Assembly: GCF_019603315.1 (NCBI RefSeq)
Contig: NZ_CP080649.1
Span: 449,501-513,500, forward strand
DNA from: Ruficoccus sp. ZRK36
GTDB taxonomy: Bacteria; Verrucomicrobiota; Verrucomicrobiia; Opitutales; Cerasicoccaceae
DNA: 64,000 nucleotides
Reading direction: 5' to 3'
Part shown: one piece after another, positions 9,785-20,625 of the stretch
Layout: each line of letters opens with the position of its first letter
How positions within the stretch are numbered: position 1 is the stretch's first letter
The notes under the pieces: generated by a model
Told to the model about the DNA's origin: nothing
Seen by the model: the letters and a program-made list of their open reading frames with translations, nothing else
The model's database searches: none
Translations under genes and position numbers: made by a program

Positions 9785-11177
9785 AACGCGTCAGGTGCTT
9801 GATGAAATATAAAGGCACAGTTCCTATGGGGCCGTTTCGCTGCTTGGCAACGATTAAATCCCTCGGGACGGCCTCGGCGGCCATTTCTTCATCCTCATTA
9901 TGATCCCGGGACTTGGAGAGGAGCAGGACCACGTCGGCGTCCTGCTCGATAGAGCCGGACTCACGCAGGTCAGAAATACGCGGCTGGCGCTTCTCTTTTT
10001 CAGACTCACGGTTGAGCTGTGCAAGGACGATAACGGGGACGCGCAGTTCCTTGGCCATGCCCTTCATACCACGGGAAATTTCTGCGATCTGCTGCTCACG
10101 CGGGATGCGTGAGTCGGTGCCATTGACGAGCTGGATGTAGTCCACGGCGATGAGGCCGAGCTTGCCCTTCATCTGGCTGGCCACACGGCGGGCCTTGGCA
10201 CGCAGCTCGAGGATGGTCAGGCCGGAGCTGTCATCGATCATGAGGGGGGCGCCCTTCAGCTCCTGAGCGGCGCGAACGATGTCCTGCTGTTTTTCCTTCG
10301 GGACGAAGCCGTCGCGCAGCTTGGTCATGTTGACCCGGGCCCGCGAGCAGAGCAGACGCATGGCCAGCTGCTCGGCAGGCATTTCCAGTGAAAACATCAG
10401 CGCACCGACCGCCTCGTGGCCCGGACGCGGGCAGATGGCCGGCTCGATCATGTTCAAGGCGATGGAGGTCTTACCCATCGAGGGACGGGCGGCGACGACG
10501 ATCATTTCCCCGTCGTGCCAGCCGGTGGTCATCTTGTCCAGGTCGGCAAAGCCGGTTGTCACACCGGTGATCTGCCCCTTGTTCTGGATCATGTTGTTGA
10601 CCAGCTGGACAGCGTCGTCAATGGACTTTTCCAGCGGCTGGGCAGCGTCGGTGATGCGGTTCTCGCTGACAGAGAAGATGTTCTGCTCGGTCTTTTCGAG
10701 GAAGCTGGCGACGTCCTGTGTCTCGTCATAAGCGCCCTCAATAGCCTCGTTAGAGAAGCGAATAACTTCGCGCAGGAGGTAGGCGTCGCGCACGCGCTGG
10801 ATGTAGTAGCTGAGGTGCGCGTGGGTGTCGATGCGGTTGGAAAGCTCGATCAGGTAGGCATCGCCGCCGGCGGCCTCGAAGTTCCCGTCCTGACGCAAAC
10901 GGTCCCCCAGGGTAATCTCGTCGATGGGGTTCTGCTTCTCATAGAGCCCGATCATCGCCTTGTAGATGAGCTGGTGGCGGGCATTGTAGAAGCTGGCGTC
11001 CCGGACGCGCTCCTGCACGCACAGAGCCATGGTCTCGCTACCGCCTTCCAGGATAATGGAGCCGAGCAGGGCCTGCTCCATGTCGATGCTGTAGGGGACG
11101 CGCCGGGCGATCGCAGGAGAATCCTTGCGGCGGCGGGAATCGTCGGGAGAGGGTTGGAAAGATGTGGCAGTGGCCAT
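9756..11177 (-). CDS. dnaB: Replicative DNA helicase DnaB
   Basis: DnaB unwinds DNA at the replication fork. The protein has an N-terminal primase-interacting domain (about residues 30-135) and a RecA-like ATPase domain. The Walker A motif is ARPSMGKTSIAL, LGLIAVDYIQLV is Walker B, and ESGSIEQDADVV is the conserved late motif. I take the ATG at 11177 (473 residues); a GTG at 11204 would add nine residues. The last 29 bases overlap bamA, an unusual pairing of replication with envelope assembly. Two perfect DnaA boxes lie 130-160 bases upstream. Confidence 0.96.
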   Translation of the reverse strand: MATATSFQPSPDDSRRRKDSPAIARRVPYSIDMEQALLGSIILEGGSETMALCVQERVRDASFYNARHQLIYKAMIGLYEKQNPIDEITLGDRLRQDGNFEAAGGDAYLIELSNRIDTHAHLSYYIQRVRDAYLLREVIRFSNEAIEGAYDETQDVASFLEKTEQNIFSVSENRITDAAQPLEKSIDDAVQLVNNMIQNKGQITGVTTGFADLDKMTTGWHDGEMIVVAARPSMGKTSIALNMIEPAICPRPGHEAVGALMFSLEMPAEQLAMRLLCSRARVNMTKLRDGFVPKEKQQDIVRAAQELKGAPLMIDDSSGLTILELRAKARRVASQMKGKLGLIAVDYIQLVNGTDSRIPREQQIAEISRGMKGMAKELRVPVIVLAQLNRESEKEKRQPRISDLRESGSIEQDADVVLLLSKSRDHNEDEEMAAEAVPRDLIVAKQRNGPIGTVPLYFIKHLTRFENSQRHSA

Positions 11178-11310
11178 AGGCGAAAAAGCTGTCCGAAACA
11201 ACACAGGCGCGCGGCGAGGTCAAGCCCGCCCCGTGATCTCATGAGAGGCAACCACCCAAAGACTCCCGCCCCCGACAGGCAACAAGGACTTGTTGGAAAA
11301 AACTCCCTGA

Positions 11311-11334
11311 TTATTCACAACGATTTGTGGATAA
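11311..11334. promoter_or_regulatory. Pair of DnaA boxes upstream of dnaB
   Basis: TTATTCACA at 11311-11319 (forward) and TTATCCACA at 11334-11326 (reverse) both match the DnaA box consensus TTATNCACA exactly. They face each other 6 bases apart. They sit between the DJ-1/PfpI stop and the dnaB start. Only two boxes are seen, and the only A/T-rich DNA nearby is short, so control of dnaB by DnaA fits better than an origin. Confidence 0.6.
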
Positions 11335-11397
11335 CGGGAATAACTCCCTATTTTTGGGGCATTTAAGGCACTTTGGCCCCAATCCGTGACGCCTTTT

Positions 11398-12024
11398 TTA
11401 CAATTCGATGCGCCGGGCATCACTTTCGGGGTACGGATACTCCATATGGCGGGCGGTGGCTCGGGCCACCGGCTCCCCCAAAACGTCCGCCACGAGGGTC
11501 AGCGCCATGTCTATCCCGGCGGAAATCCCGGCCGAGGTGTAGAGGTTGCCGTCGCGCACGAAATGCTTGTCGCGCACCACCTCGGTGCCCGGAAAAAGCT
11601 CCGCCATCCAGTCCAGCGACTTCCAGTGGGTGGTGGCGCGGCGGCCCTTGAGCAGCTCGGCCTGCCCCAGCAGCAGTGAGCCGGTGCAGACCGAGGTCAA
11701 CAGGCGCACCTGAACGGCGCGTTCGCGCAGCCAGCCAAGGAACACCGCGTCCTCCAGCAGGGGACGCGTCCCCCACCCGCCCGGCACGAGCAGGATGTCC
11801 AGCGGCGGACAATCGGCAAAAGCGCAATCGGGCGTCACCCGCATCCCGCCGGAGGTGGTGACAGACCCGGCACGGGACGAGACGAGCTTGACGTCGAAGG
11901 GCGATTGCGACTCGCGGCGCTTGTCCTCGTCCAGCCGCACGGTTGAGAACACCTCAAACGGCCCACAGTAGTCGAGCACCTCGACCTCGTCAAAAATCAC
12001 GATCCCGACCGTCATTCGCTCCAT
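11398..12024 (-). CDS. DJ-1/PfpI family protein
   Basis: The 208-residue protein is a single DJ-1/PfpI-type domain. The nucleophile elbow is SVCTGSLLLGQA, where the Cys is the expected reactive residue, followed by GRRATTHW with the conserved His. The start TVGIVIFDEVEVLDYCGPFE is typical of the subgroup that includes isonitrile hydratase and the N-terminal half of GlxA-type regulators. No DNA-binding domain is attached. The exact substrate is unknown. An alternative start is the ATG at 12015. It lies upstream of dnaB on the same strand, 193 bases away, probably as a separate unit. Confidence 0.85.
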   Translation of the reverse strand: MERMTVGIVIFDEVEVLDYCGPFEVFSTVRLDEDKRRESQSPFDVKLVSSRAGSVTTSGGMRVTPDCAFADCPPLDILLVPGGWGTRPLLEDAVFLGWLRERAVQVRLLTSVCTGSLLLGQAELLKGRRATTHWKSLDWMAELFPGTEVVRDKHFVRDGNLYTSAGISAGIDMALTLVADVLGEPVARATARHMEYPYPESDARRIEL

Positions 12025-12094
12025 GCCCTACCCTTCGCTCAAGTTTGGAGCGGTGTCAAAGTGATCCGCGTCGTGGAATCTATGGCCTTTTTTC

Positions 12095-12141
12095 GCGGGG
12101 CTACGCGCCCCGCACCCGCGGTGCGTGACCGCACAGGACAT
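12095..12141. repeat. Short palindromic repeat, GTGCGTGAC family, copy 1
   Basis: A 6-bp hairpin (12095-12100 with 12108-12113) is followed by GCGGT-GCGTG-ACCGC (12118-12132) and AGGACATT. GTGCGTGACCGCACAGGAC at 12121-12139 recurs exactly, inverted, at 40801-40819. A near copy occurs at 27795-27816 and a diverged one at 57125-57141. Confidence 0.75.
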
Positions 12142-12149
12142 TATTAAAC

Positions 12150-12181
12150 AAAAAAGCCCCCGGCGGTGAGCCGGAGGCTTT
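12150..12181 (-). terminator. Terminator after clpC
   Basis: A 12-bp stem with one mismatch (12153-12164 with 12170-12181) closes the loop GGTGA, with a run of A on its left that becomes the U tract. It lies 33 bases after the clpC stop. Confidence 0.8.
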
Positions 12182-12214
12182 GAAAACTTGTTAGATCGTT
12201 CGGGTGCGCCCCGC

Positions 12215-14707
<2,493 letters not shown>

Positions 14708-14805
14708 ATCGGTTAGTGTCGTGGATGATCGTTTATCCTTTCAAAGGATTTATGGTCTAAATGGTTGGGACTTATTGTAGGTTAGAAAGTGCCATGCCAA
14801 TTCGC

Positions 14806-15900
14806 TCATGGCTCAAAAGTTGGAGAAGGAACCTTGCTGATTTCTTCCCGGATAAGTCGGGCACGGGCCGTATCACGCATATCGCTCTCGATGGGCTCGT
14901 GGGCGGCCAGCTGGATGTGGCCGGGCTGCAGCTCTATGAGCAGACGGTCGATGGAGACCCGCCATTTCTCGGCAATGAACTTGCAGTCGATGCCGAGACG
15001 GAGGAGCGACAGAAGGTTCATAGCTTCTGCAGAGCTTAAAAGATGCCCGTTTTGCAAAATTCCGTAGGCACGGCCAATCTTGTCGCAAACGTGCTCGGGT
15101 TTCGTCTCCAGCAGGCGGGCGCGGGCATTTTTCTCCTGCTCGATGATCGAGTGGATCGCCTCGCGCTCCAGGCGCGAGATAATCTCCTGCTCGCTCTCAC
15201 CCAGCGTCTGCTGGTTGGAAATCTGGAAAATGCTTCCCGTGGCGTCCGAGCCCTCACCAAAGAGGCCGCGTACGACCATCCCCATCTGGTTGACGGCGCG
15301 AATGACTTTCTCCATGTCGTTCGACATGACGAGACCGGGCAGGTGCAGCATCACAGAGGCGCGCATCCCGGTACCGAGATTGGTCGGGCAGGCCGTCAGG
15401 TAGCCCAGATCTTCGGAAAAGGCGAAATCGAGGAGGTCTTCGAGCTTGTTGTCGATGGCGTCAATGACCTCCCATATATCCTCGAAACCGAGCCCCGTGC
15501 GAAGCACCTGGATGCGCAGGTGGTCCTCCTCGTTGATCATGATCGAGCAGGCCTGATCGCGGCTGATAACGACCCCGGAAGCATCCTCCGACTGGGAAAG
15601 CTCCCGGCTGATCAAATGGCGCTCGACCAGCACCTGCCGCTCAAGCTCAGAAAGTTCCTCCAGGTGCAAAACGGTGCCCCGCTGCATCTGCGGCAACTGC
15701 GCCACGGCCTTCTCGCAGGCGGACAAAATTTCCCGGCGCTGGGTCTTTTTGGCCCAACCGGGAAAGGCACGTCCGTCGAGGTTACGCGCAAGCCGGATCC
15801 GGGAACTCATCACGATGGGTTCCCCCGGTGCCCCGCCGCTGGTTAGCTCGGCGTTGGCGTCAAGTAGGGGTTTAATCGTCATCTGGGAATCAAAGATCAC
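14806..15900 (-). CDS. mcsB: Protein arginine kinase McsB
   Basis: McsB phosphorylates arginine side chains and so marks proteins for ClpCP. It has the ATP:guanido phosphotransferase fold, with VMSSRIRLARN (nucleotide site) and TACPTNLGTGMRAS (catalytic Cys region). RDTARA near the C-terminus matches the RDxxRA phosphoarginine-sensing motif known from the Firmicutes enzyme. The first possible start is the GTG at 15900, whose GTGA overlaps the mcsA stop. ATG at 15882 gives 358 residues and is equally plausible. The gene sits between mcsA and clpC, as in Firmicutes. Confidence 0.94.
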   Translation of the reverse strand: MIFDSQMTIKPLLDANAELTSGGAPGEPIVMSSRIRLARNLDGRAFPGWAKKTQRREILSACEKAVAQLPQMQRGTVLHLEELSELERQVLVERHLISRELSQSEDASGVVISRDQACSIMINEEDHLRIQVLRTGLGFEDIWEVIDAIDNKLEDLLDFAFSEDLGYLTACPTNLGTGMRASVMLHLPGLVMSNDMEKVIRAVNQMGMVVRGLFGEGSDATGSIFQISNQQTLGESEQEIISRLEREAIHSIIEQEKNARARLLETKPEHVCDKIGRAYGILQNGHLLSSAEAMNLLSLLRLGIDCKFIAEKWRVSIDRLLIELQPGHIQLAAHEPIESDMRDTARARLIREEISKVPSPTFEP

Positions 15901-16412
15901 CGAGCCGGGGGCTCGGATTGGGATTTAAGCTGGTCGAGTTCGTCGCGATAGCGGGCGGCGTCCTCGTACTTCTCCTGCTCTACGGCGTGGGCCAGTTGGT
16001 CCTGGAGGCGGTTAATCGCCTTGCGGAGCCCGACGCGGTGCAGGAGCTCATGGGGGATCTTACCGGTATGGTGCGTGCCGCGATGCATCCCCTTGAGCAG
16101 CGGCTGGATAAGGCTGTCAAAGGCTTCGTAGCAGTCCGGGCAGCCCAGACGGCCATTACGCTTGAAATCGCGGGGGGTGCAGCCACAGCTCGGGCACACC
16201 ACTGAGGGCACCTCGACGGAGTCGGGGCCGCTGGTGGACTCGATGTTCTTGGCCATGAAGTCAGCCAGAGAAAAGCCTTCCGGGTCGGTCACGCCCTTTT
16301 TCTGGGCACATTCCTCGCACAGATCGACTTTCTGGATCTGATTATTGATAATCTGCGTCAAATGCACGGTGGCAAGCTTGCCGCAGATGTCACATACTAG
16401 CGATTCACCCAT
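15897..16412 (-). CDS. mcsA: McsA, activator of arginine kinase (zinc and UVR motif)
   Basis: The 171-residue protein has four Cys pairs: CDIC, CEEC, CPSC with CGC, and CPDC. These suggest two zinc clusters in the N-terminal 100 residues. A UVR motif follows at about 130-170 (INRLQDQLAHAVEQEKYEDA). In Firmicutes McsA binds and activates McsB and links it to ClpC. It overlaps mcsB by four bases and is first in the leftward mcsA-mcsB-clpC unit. No ctsR-like repressor gene is present in front of it, unlike the Firmicutes operon, so the regulation must differ. Confidence 0.92.
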   Translation of the reverse strand: MGESLVCDICGKLATVHLTQIINNQIQKVDLCEECAQKKGVTDPEGFSLADFMAKNIESTSGPDSVEVPSVVCPSCGCTPRDFKRNGRLGCPDCYEAFDSLIQPLLKGMHRGTHHTGKIPHELLHRVGLRKAINRLQDQLAHAVEQEKYEDAARYRDELDQLKSQSEPPAR

Positions 16413-16676
16413 ATCTTATACCTATCACAAGTTACTCTATATGGAAAGAGAGTTTGATGGATTCGCAGTTTTCATGCCGGTTTGGCCCGTCAGCCTCAGG
16501 GAGGCGAAGTGATATGTAAAGGTCTTCTCTTATCTATCGGATTTTTCGCATAAAATTGAAGCAAAATGACCGTTTCGCACGCCCCTGCCCCCATCTCCAG
16601 GTCGACAGCACGGAAATTCACCTAAAACCTTGACCCTGCGCCACGCGGGACAATCTTTTCTAGCACCAACGTCTCC

Positions 16677-18014
16677 ATGCCCTTATCCCGCTTTTTTACC
16701 CTATTCGCCCTTTTTAGCACACTCGCCTCCCAGAGCGTACAGGCCGCCGATGCCAACGTTCAGGCCGGGCCAATGGTCGGCTACGTCGAGATGCGCGAAG
16801 CCGCCCTGTGGGTGCAGACGAGCGAAGCCGCCCTCGTGCAGTTCTACTACTGGCCCGAAGGCCAGCCAGATCTCCGCACGCACACGGCAAGCGCCCTCAC
16901 CCAGCAGCAGGACGCCTACACGGCCACCCTGATGGCCGACCGTCTGATGCCCGGCACGACCTATCGCTACGAGCTCTATCTGGACGGTGAAAAGGCTCCG
17001 GTCCAGTACGACACGAAGTTCTCCACGCCCCCCGACTACCGGGACCGCACTCCCCCGCCAGACTTTACGGTGGCCCTCGGAGGCGGTAACTATGTCAACG
17101 AGCCGCTTTACGATCCGCTTAACCGGACCCCCGGCGACAGCTACCACATCTTTCTCGCCCTCCTGGCCAAGGAGCCGACGTTCATGATCTGGCTGGGGAA
17201 CAACATTTACCTGCGTGAGGCCGACTGGGGCTCACGCTCGGGCATGCTTGCCCGCTACAGCCGTAACCGCTCCCAGCCCGAGATGCAGCCCCTCCTCGCC
17301 TCTGTCCCCAGTATCGCCACCTGGAGCAGCCACGACTACGGCCCACCGGAGGCGGACGTGACCTTCCTCGGCCGCAAGCATACCCAGGAAGCCTTTCACC
17401 GCTTCTGGCCAAACCCCGATTACGGGTTGACCGAAGAGCTCGGGATGGCCTGCACCATGCGCTGGGGCGACGCTGAGTTTTTCATCCTCGATGACCGCTC
17501 GTTCCGCGACCTGACCTCCCTCAGCGACGAGCGCAAGCAGGTACTTGGCAAGCAACAAACAAACTGGCTCATCCAAGCCCTGCGCAAGAGCACCGCGACC
17601 TTCAAAGTCGTTGTCATGGGCTCTCCCATGCTCAACCCCGCTGAAAACCCCGGGCACTTCATCGCCGCCCCGCAGGAGCGCAACGACCTCATCCAGCAGA
17701 TTACCTGGGCTGAAATTGAGGGGCTGTTCTTCGTCAGCGGGGGCAAGGATTTCGGCGAATTGACCAAGATGGTCCGCTCGGCCGCCCCGGATGTCTACGA
17801 GCTCACGCTCGGGCCCTTAACCGGACGCCCCGCTGAGGAAACCAGCGAGCTGAATTACTTCCGCGTGCCGGGCACCACGGTCTTTGAGCGGCAGTTTGCC
17901 ACCCTCTCCTTCCATGGGGCCGAGGGCAGCCGCCAGCTGACCGTCACGGTGTACGATGCCGACGGCAACCAGAAGTGGACGCGCACCTTTGACCGTGCGG
18001 ACATGGGCGAATAA
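16677..18014 (+). CDS. PhoD-like phosphatase-family protein with altered active site
   Basis: A signal peptide (1-23, ending SVQAAD) precedes an Fn3-like PhoD N-domain (about 30-120) and a PhoD-type metallophosphatase domain. The fold is recognisable from NEPLYD, YLREADWGSRSGMLARY, and HDYGP with AFHRFWPNPDYG. Several positions normally carrying metal ligands or the conserved Cys are changed: GGGNY replaces GSCxY (about 135-139), GNNIY replaces GDNxY (174-178), WSSHDYG replaces WDDHDYG (216-222), and SGGKDF replaces SGDRHH near 350. The protein is therefore probably not an active PhoD phosphatase and may bind ligand only. It is monocistronic, with the candidate -35 TTGACC at 16630. Confidence 0.82.
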   Translation: MPLSRFFTLFALFSTLASQSVQAADANVQAGPMVGYVEMREAALWVQTSEAALVQFYYWPEGQPDLRTHTASALTQQQDAYTATLMADRLMPGTTYRYELYLDGEKAPVQYDTKFSTPPDYRDRTPPPDFTVALGGGNYVNEPLYDPLNRTPGDSYHIFLALLAKEPTFMIWLGNNIYLREADWGSRSGMLARYSRNRSQPEMQPLLASVPSIATWSSHDYGPPEADVTFLGRKHTQEAFHRFWPNPDYGLTEELGMACTMRWGDAEFFILDDRSFRDLTSLSDERKQVLGKQQTNWLIQALRKSTATFKVVVMGSPMLNPAENPGHFIAAPQERNDLIQQITWAEIEGLFFVSGGKDFGELTKMVRSAAPDVYELTLGPLTGRPAEETSELNYFRVPGTTVFERQFATLSFHGAEGSRQLTVTVYDADGNQKWTRTFDRADMGE

Positions 18015-18077
18015 AAGCCGCTCAGCAAGGGGAGCCTCGCATCAGCCAATCCGGCCGTGAGTGCGTCGGCCTCGCGG

Positions 18078-18464
18078 CTAGCAAACCAGCGCTAAGGCAA
18101 GCAGGCCTAACGCCATCGCCAGCACAAGCCAGGCCACCGTCATGGTGGTACGTCGCTCCAGAATAACGGCCATCACGACGATCAACCCTACGCACAGGGC
18201 GAGGAAAAAGGTACACATCCGCAGCGTATCGCTGAGCTCACATTGAGCATGGACAAGTGCCGGACTGTAGTCACTCCCGGTAAGTGCACATGGCAAAGCG
18301 ATAGAAGTCGGATAAACCAGCACGACACCCATCGCGACCATGACCGCTAACACACCGAAAAACCATAACAACACCGGCCGCTGGGGTGGCGTCGGTTCGT
18401 CCCGGCTGTCGGGAACTGGCGATGGCGATAGCTCCGCTCCCATGGAGCTAGTATAACCGCTCAT
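18078..18464 (-). CDS. Small membrane protein of unknown function
   Basis: The 128-residue product has a Pro/Ser-rich cytoplasmic start of about 30 residues. Three hydrophobic segments follow: roughly 32-52 (LLWFFGVLAVMVAMGVVLVY), 82-102 and 108-128. A periplasmic loop with two Cys lies between the first two. I recognise no family. It faces the PhoD-like gene tail to tail, 63 bases apart, and shares no clear operon. Confidence 0.6.
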   Translation of the reverse strand: MSGYTSSMGAELSPSPVPDSRDEPTPPQRPVLLWFFGVLAVMVAMGVVLVYPTSIALPCALTGSDYSPALVHAQCELSDTLRMCTFFLALCVGLIVVMAVILERRTTMTVAWLVLAMALGLLALALVC

Positions 18465-18517
18465 TTTACATCAATTTAGCAACCACAAAAACAGGCAGAG
18501 CACCGTTAGCCAGGCAC

Positions 18518-18545
18518 AAAAAAGGGCGGGCCCGCAGGCCCACCC
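18518..18545 (-). terminator. Terminator after the Cys-rich small genes
   Basis: A 9-bp stem with one mismatch (18524-18532 with 18537-18545) and loop CGCA lies next to six A at 18518-18523, which form the U tract on the reverse strand. It follows the stop at 18577. Confidence 0.65.
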
Positions 18546-18576
18546 CGGAAATCAGGCGCTTGGAGCACCGTCCAAG

Positions 18577-18723
18577 CTACTTACACTCGCACTTGCAGCA
18601 GCAGGAATCCTTGCCGGAGTCCTTGCAGCCAGAGTCACCGCTCTTGGTAGGGGTTCCGGCGAAGGCCATGGCGCTACCGATGAAAATAAGGGCGCTAACA
18701 GTGCTAAGAAGTTTCTTTTTCAT
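18577..18723 (-). CDS. Small secreted Cys-rich protein
   Basis: The ATG at 18723 opens 48 residues: a signal peptide (MKKKLLSTVSALIFIGSAMA, cut after AFA) and a mature part of about 25 residues rich in Lys, Ser and Cys, ending CCCKCECK. The seven Cys in so short a chain suggest metal binding or a covalently linked surface peptide. A longer upstream reading is possible but lacks a signal peptide. It lies 85 bases after the interrupted gene at 18809-19186, whose product also starts with a signal peptide and has clustered Cys, so the two probably formed one unit. Confidence 0.6.
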   Translation of the reverse strand: MKKKLLSTVSALIFIGSAMAFAGTPTKSGDSGCKDSGKDSCCCKCECK

Positions 18724-18808
18724 AATGATATTCTTTTGTGTGTACTTAATGTTTGTTGATGGGTCTTGAGTTGGTCGAGAGGACGGATGAATCGCCCCAT
18801 CGACGTCC

Positions 18809-19186
18809 TCAGAGCAACAAACGCACACTGCTGATATGATCAGAAATACCGGGTGGCTGCAGCAACGGCGACCACACCGAAACAAATGCTACGCCCGTAT
18901 AGGCGGCCACTGTCAGCCGCCCGGTTTCTACTGAAACTGTCGCCGGAACAAGGATCGCCCCCGAGGTCCGATACAGATCAAGCCGTTCACCGAGGAGCTG
19001 CTGACAGGGGCTGATGGAGCAGGCGCAGTCATCACCCTGAGTCGGATCATGACCACCGTGCGAGGGTGCATCTTAGGAGCAGCCGCATCCACTCACCGCT
19101 TGGGTATCCGCATATGCCATGCAGGTTACCGGTGTAGCACCGAAAACCAGGGCCAGGATAACAAGCAGGCTGAACAGACTCTTCAT
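18809..19186 (-). pseudogene. Secreted Cys-rich protein gene interrupted by an in-frame TAA
   Basis: From the ATG at 19186 the reverse strand codes for a signal peptide (MKSLFSLLVILALVFGATPV) and SGCGCS. A TAA stop then falls at 19075-19073. The same frame continues without further stops for 87 more codons to TGA at 18811-18809, reading HGGHDPTQGDDCACSISPCQ and a beta-rich tail. Counting both stops, the frame spans exactly 126 codons. The second part keeps Cys and His clusters in the style of metal-linked periplasmic proteins. Either a nonsense mutation or sequencing error split one gene, or a 37-residue peptide is made and the rest is relic. No family is recognised. Confidence 0.55.
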
Positions 19187-19289
19187 GGGTGGGCGACGGA
19201 AGCATACACAGCCCCGCACACTTGTCTAGGGGCAGCGGGCCAAAAAACGGTAATTCGATGCATCCAACAGCCCAATAAGGCCGTTGCGC

Positions 19290-20513
19290 CTAGTTGGGAT
19301 ACACGAAGTCCGGCTGCGAGATATTGGTCAGGCGACCGGAGGGCAGCTTGGTCTTCTTGCCCGTCTCCGAGTCGATCAGCCAGAGAGTCTGCTGGCCCCG
19401 CGCGGCATAGGTAGCCACGAGGTGACGACCGTCATTGAGCCAGCGCGGTTGACTGAAGCTGCCACCGCCACTGGTCAGGAACTGACTCTTGCGGGCGCTC
19501 AGGTCGTAAAGGGCGATCTGGTAGCTGCCACGCGTCGAAGCGGTAAAGGCGATCTTGTTCATGCCGCTGACCGGGTTCCAGGCCGGCTCGGTGCAGTACC
19601 CACTGATGTTCGTGGGCAGGCGGCTCGGGCGGCCCCCACGGGCAGATACGACAAAAAGCTGCGGTCCGCCAAGCTGGTCGCTGGTCAGGACCAGGCGACC
19701 TCCGTCCGGGGACCAGTCCGGGTCACTCTCGACGCTGCGCGTCGTACCCTGGCTGACCAGCCGGGGGCGCTGCCCGTCCGGGCCTGCAACATATACCTCG
19801 GGAGAGCCGGAGGACGACAGCACCATAGCGATGGACTGCCCACTCGGGCTAAAGACAGCTCCGGTGTTTGTCCCCTTGTACCCGGCCACCGTGACGCGGC
19901 GCCCGGTGTCCAGGTCGATCATGAACACGTCCGGGAAGCCTGTGCGGTAGTAACCGGTGTAGAGAAGCTTACGGCCATCGGGAGACCAGCGCGGGTGCTG
20001 GGAGTAGGAGTTATCGCCCGTCAGGCGCTTGGTGTTCCGGAAAAACAGGTCGCTAGTGTAGACCTCCTGCTTCTTGCCGTTGGCGCCGACGAAGGCGAGC
20101 TTCCCGGCGAAGAAGCCGGGCTTACCCGTGGTACGAAGGACAGCCAGGTCCCCGGCCCGCAGGGCGGCGTCGGCCAGGCTGTTACCGCGGACGGTCTCGG
20201 TCAGCTGCGTCACGGCCGGGCGGCCAGACTTGATCTGAAGCTGCACCGCGTTGGAGCCAGCGGGCGTCACAACAAAGGTGAAGACGCCCTCACCGGGCTT
20301 GACGACACGGAATCCTCCGTGCGTGCTAAAAGCGACCTCCAGCAATCCGGCGACGTCGGCATTTGAGCTGACGATGGCAACGGGCTTTGTACCGGCCTGT
20401 ACGGTCGACTGGATGACGCCCCCGTCAATCACTTGAGCCTGAACGGCAGGGCGAGCGACAAAAAGAAGCGCGGACAGGGAGAGGAACCAGAGAAAACGGG
20501 TGGCGACTGTCAT
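19290..20513 (-). CDS. tolB: TolB-like periplasmic beta-propeller protein
   Basis: TolB works with Pal and the TolQRA proteins to keep the outer membrane attached during division. The ATG at 20513 gives 407 residues: a signal peptide (ending ARPAVQAQ), a TolB N-terminal alpha/beta domain (about 28-160), and a six-bladed propeller of PD40 repeats. Repeat signatures include HPRWSPDGRKLLY, SDPDWSPDGGRLVLTS and EPAWNPVSG. No pal gene is adjacent, but exbB/exbD-type genes lie at 57.3-58.3 kb. It is divergent from mrp with about 110 bases between. Confidence 0.9.
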   Translation of the reverse strand: MTVATRFLWFLSLSALLFVARPAVQAQVIDGGVIQSTVQAGTKPVAIVSSNADVAGLLEVAFSTHGGFRVVKPGEGVFTFVVTPAGSNAVQLQIKSGRPAVTQLTETVRGNSLADAALRAGDLAVLRTTGKPGFFAGKLAFVGANGKKQEVYTSDLFFRNTKRLTGDNSYSQHPRWSPDGRKLLYTGYYRTGFPDVFMIDLDTGRRVTVAGYKGTNTGAVFSPSGQSIAMVLSSSGSPEVYVAGPDGQRPRLVSQGTTRSVESDPDWSPDGGRLVLTSDQLGGPQLFVVSARGGRPSRLPTNISGYCTEPAWNPVSGMNKIAFTASTRGSYQIALYDLSARKSQFLTSGGGSFSQPRWLNDGRHLVATYAARGQQTLWLIDSETGKKTKLPSGRLTNISQPDFVYPN

Positions 20514-20625
20514 ATCTCTTAGAGAAAAACAACTTACCCCGCCTGTTGAAACGAAAATCGGGAAGAAAAAATAAATTCTGCCCCTCATACCTCCACTGAC
20601 CCTTGCCAAAGCCGCCATTTTCCCC

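Noticed and set aside
11205-11397. Chromosome origin at the DnaA boxes
   Set aside because: Only two boxes, no long A/T-rich unwinding region, and no dnaA or dnaN nearby. A control role is the smaller claim.
16413-16676. CtsR-type operator in front of mcsA
   Set aside because: No clear GGTCAAA tandem heptads were found in the region.
19073-19075. TAA read as an unusual amino acid
   Set aside because: No recoding signal for TAA is known in this setting, and TAA ends normal genes in this window.
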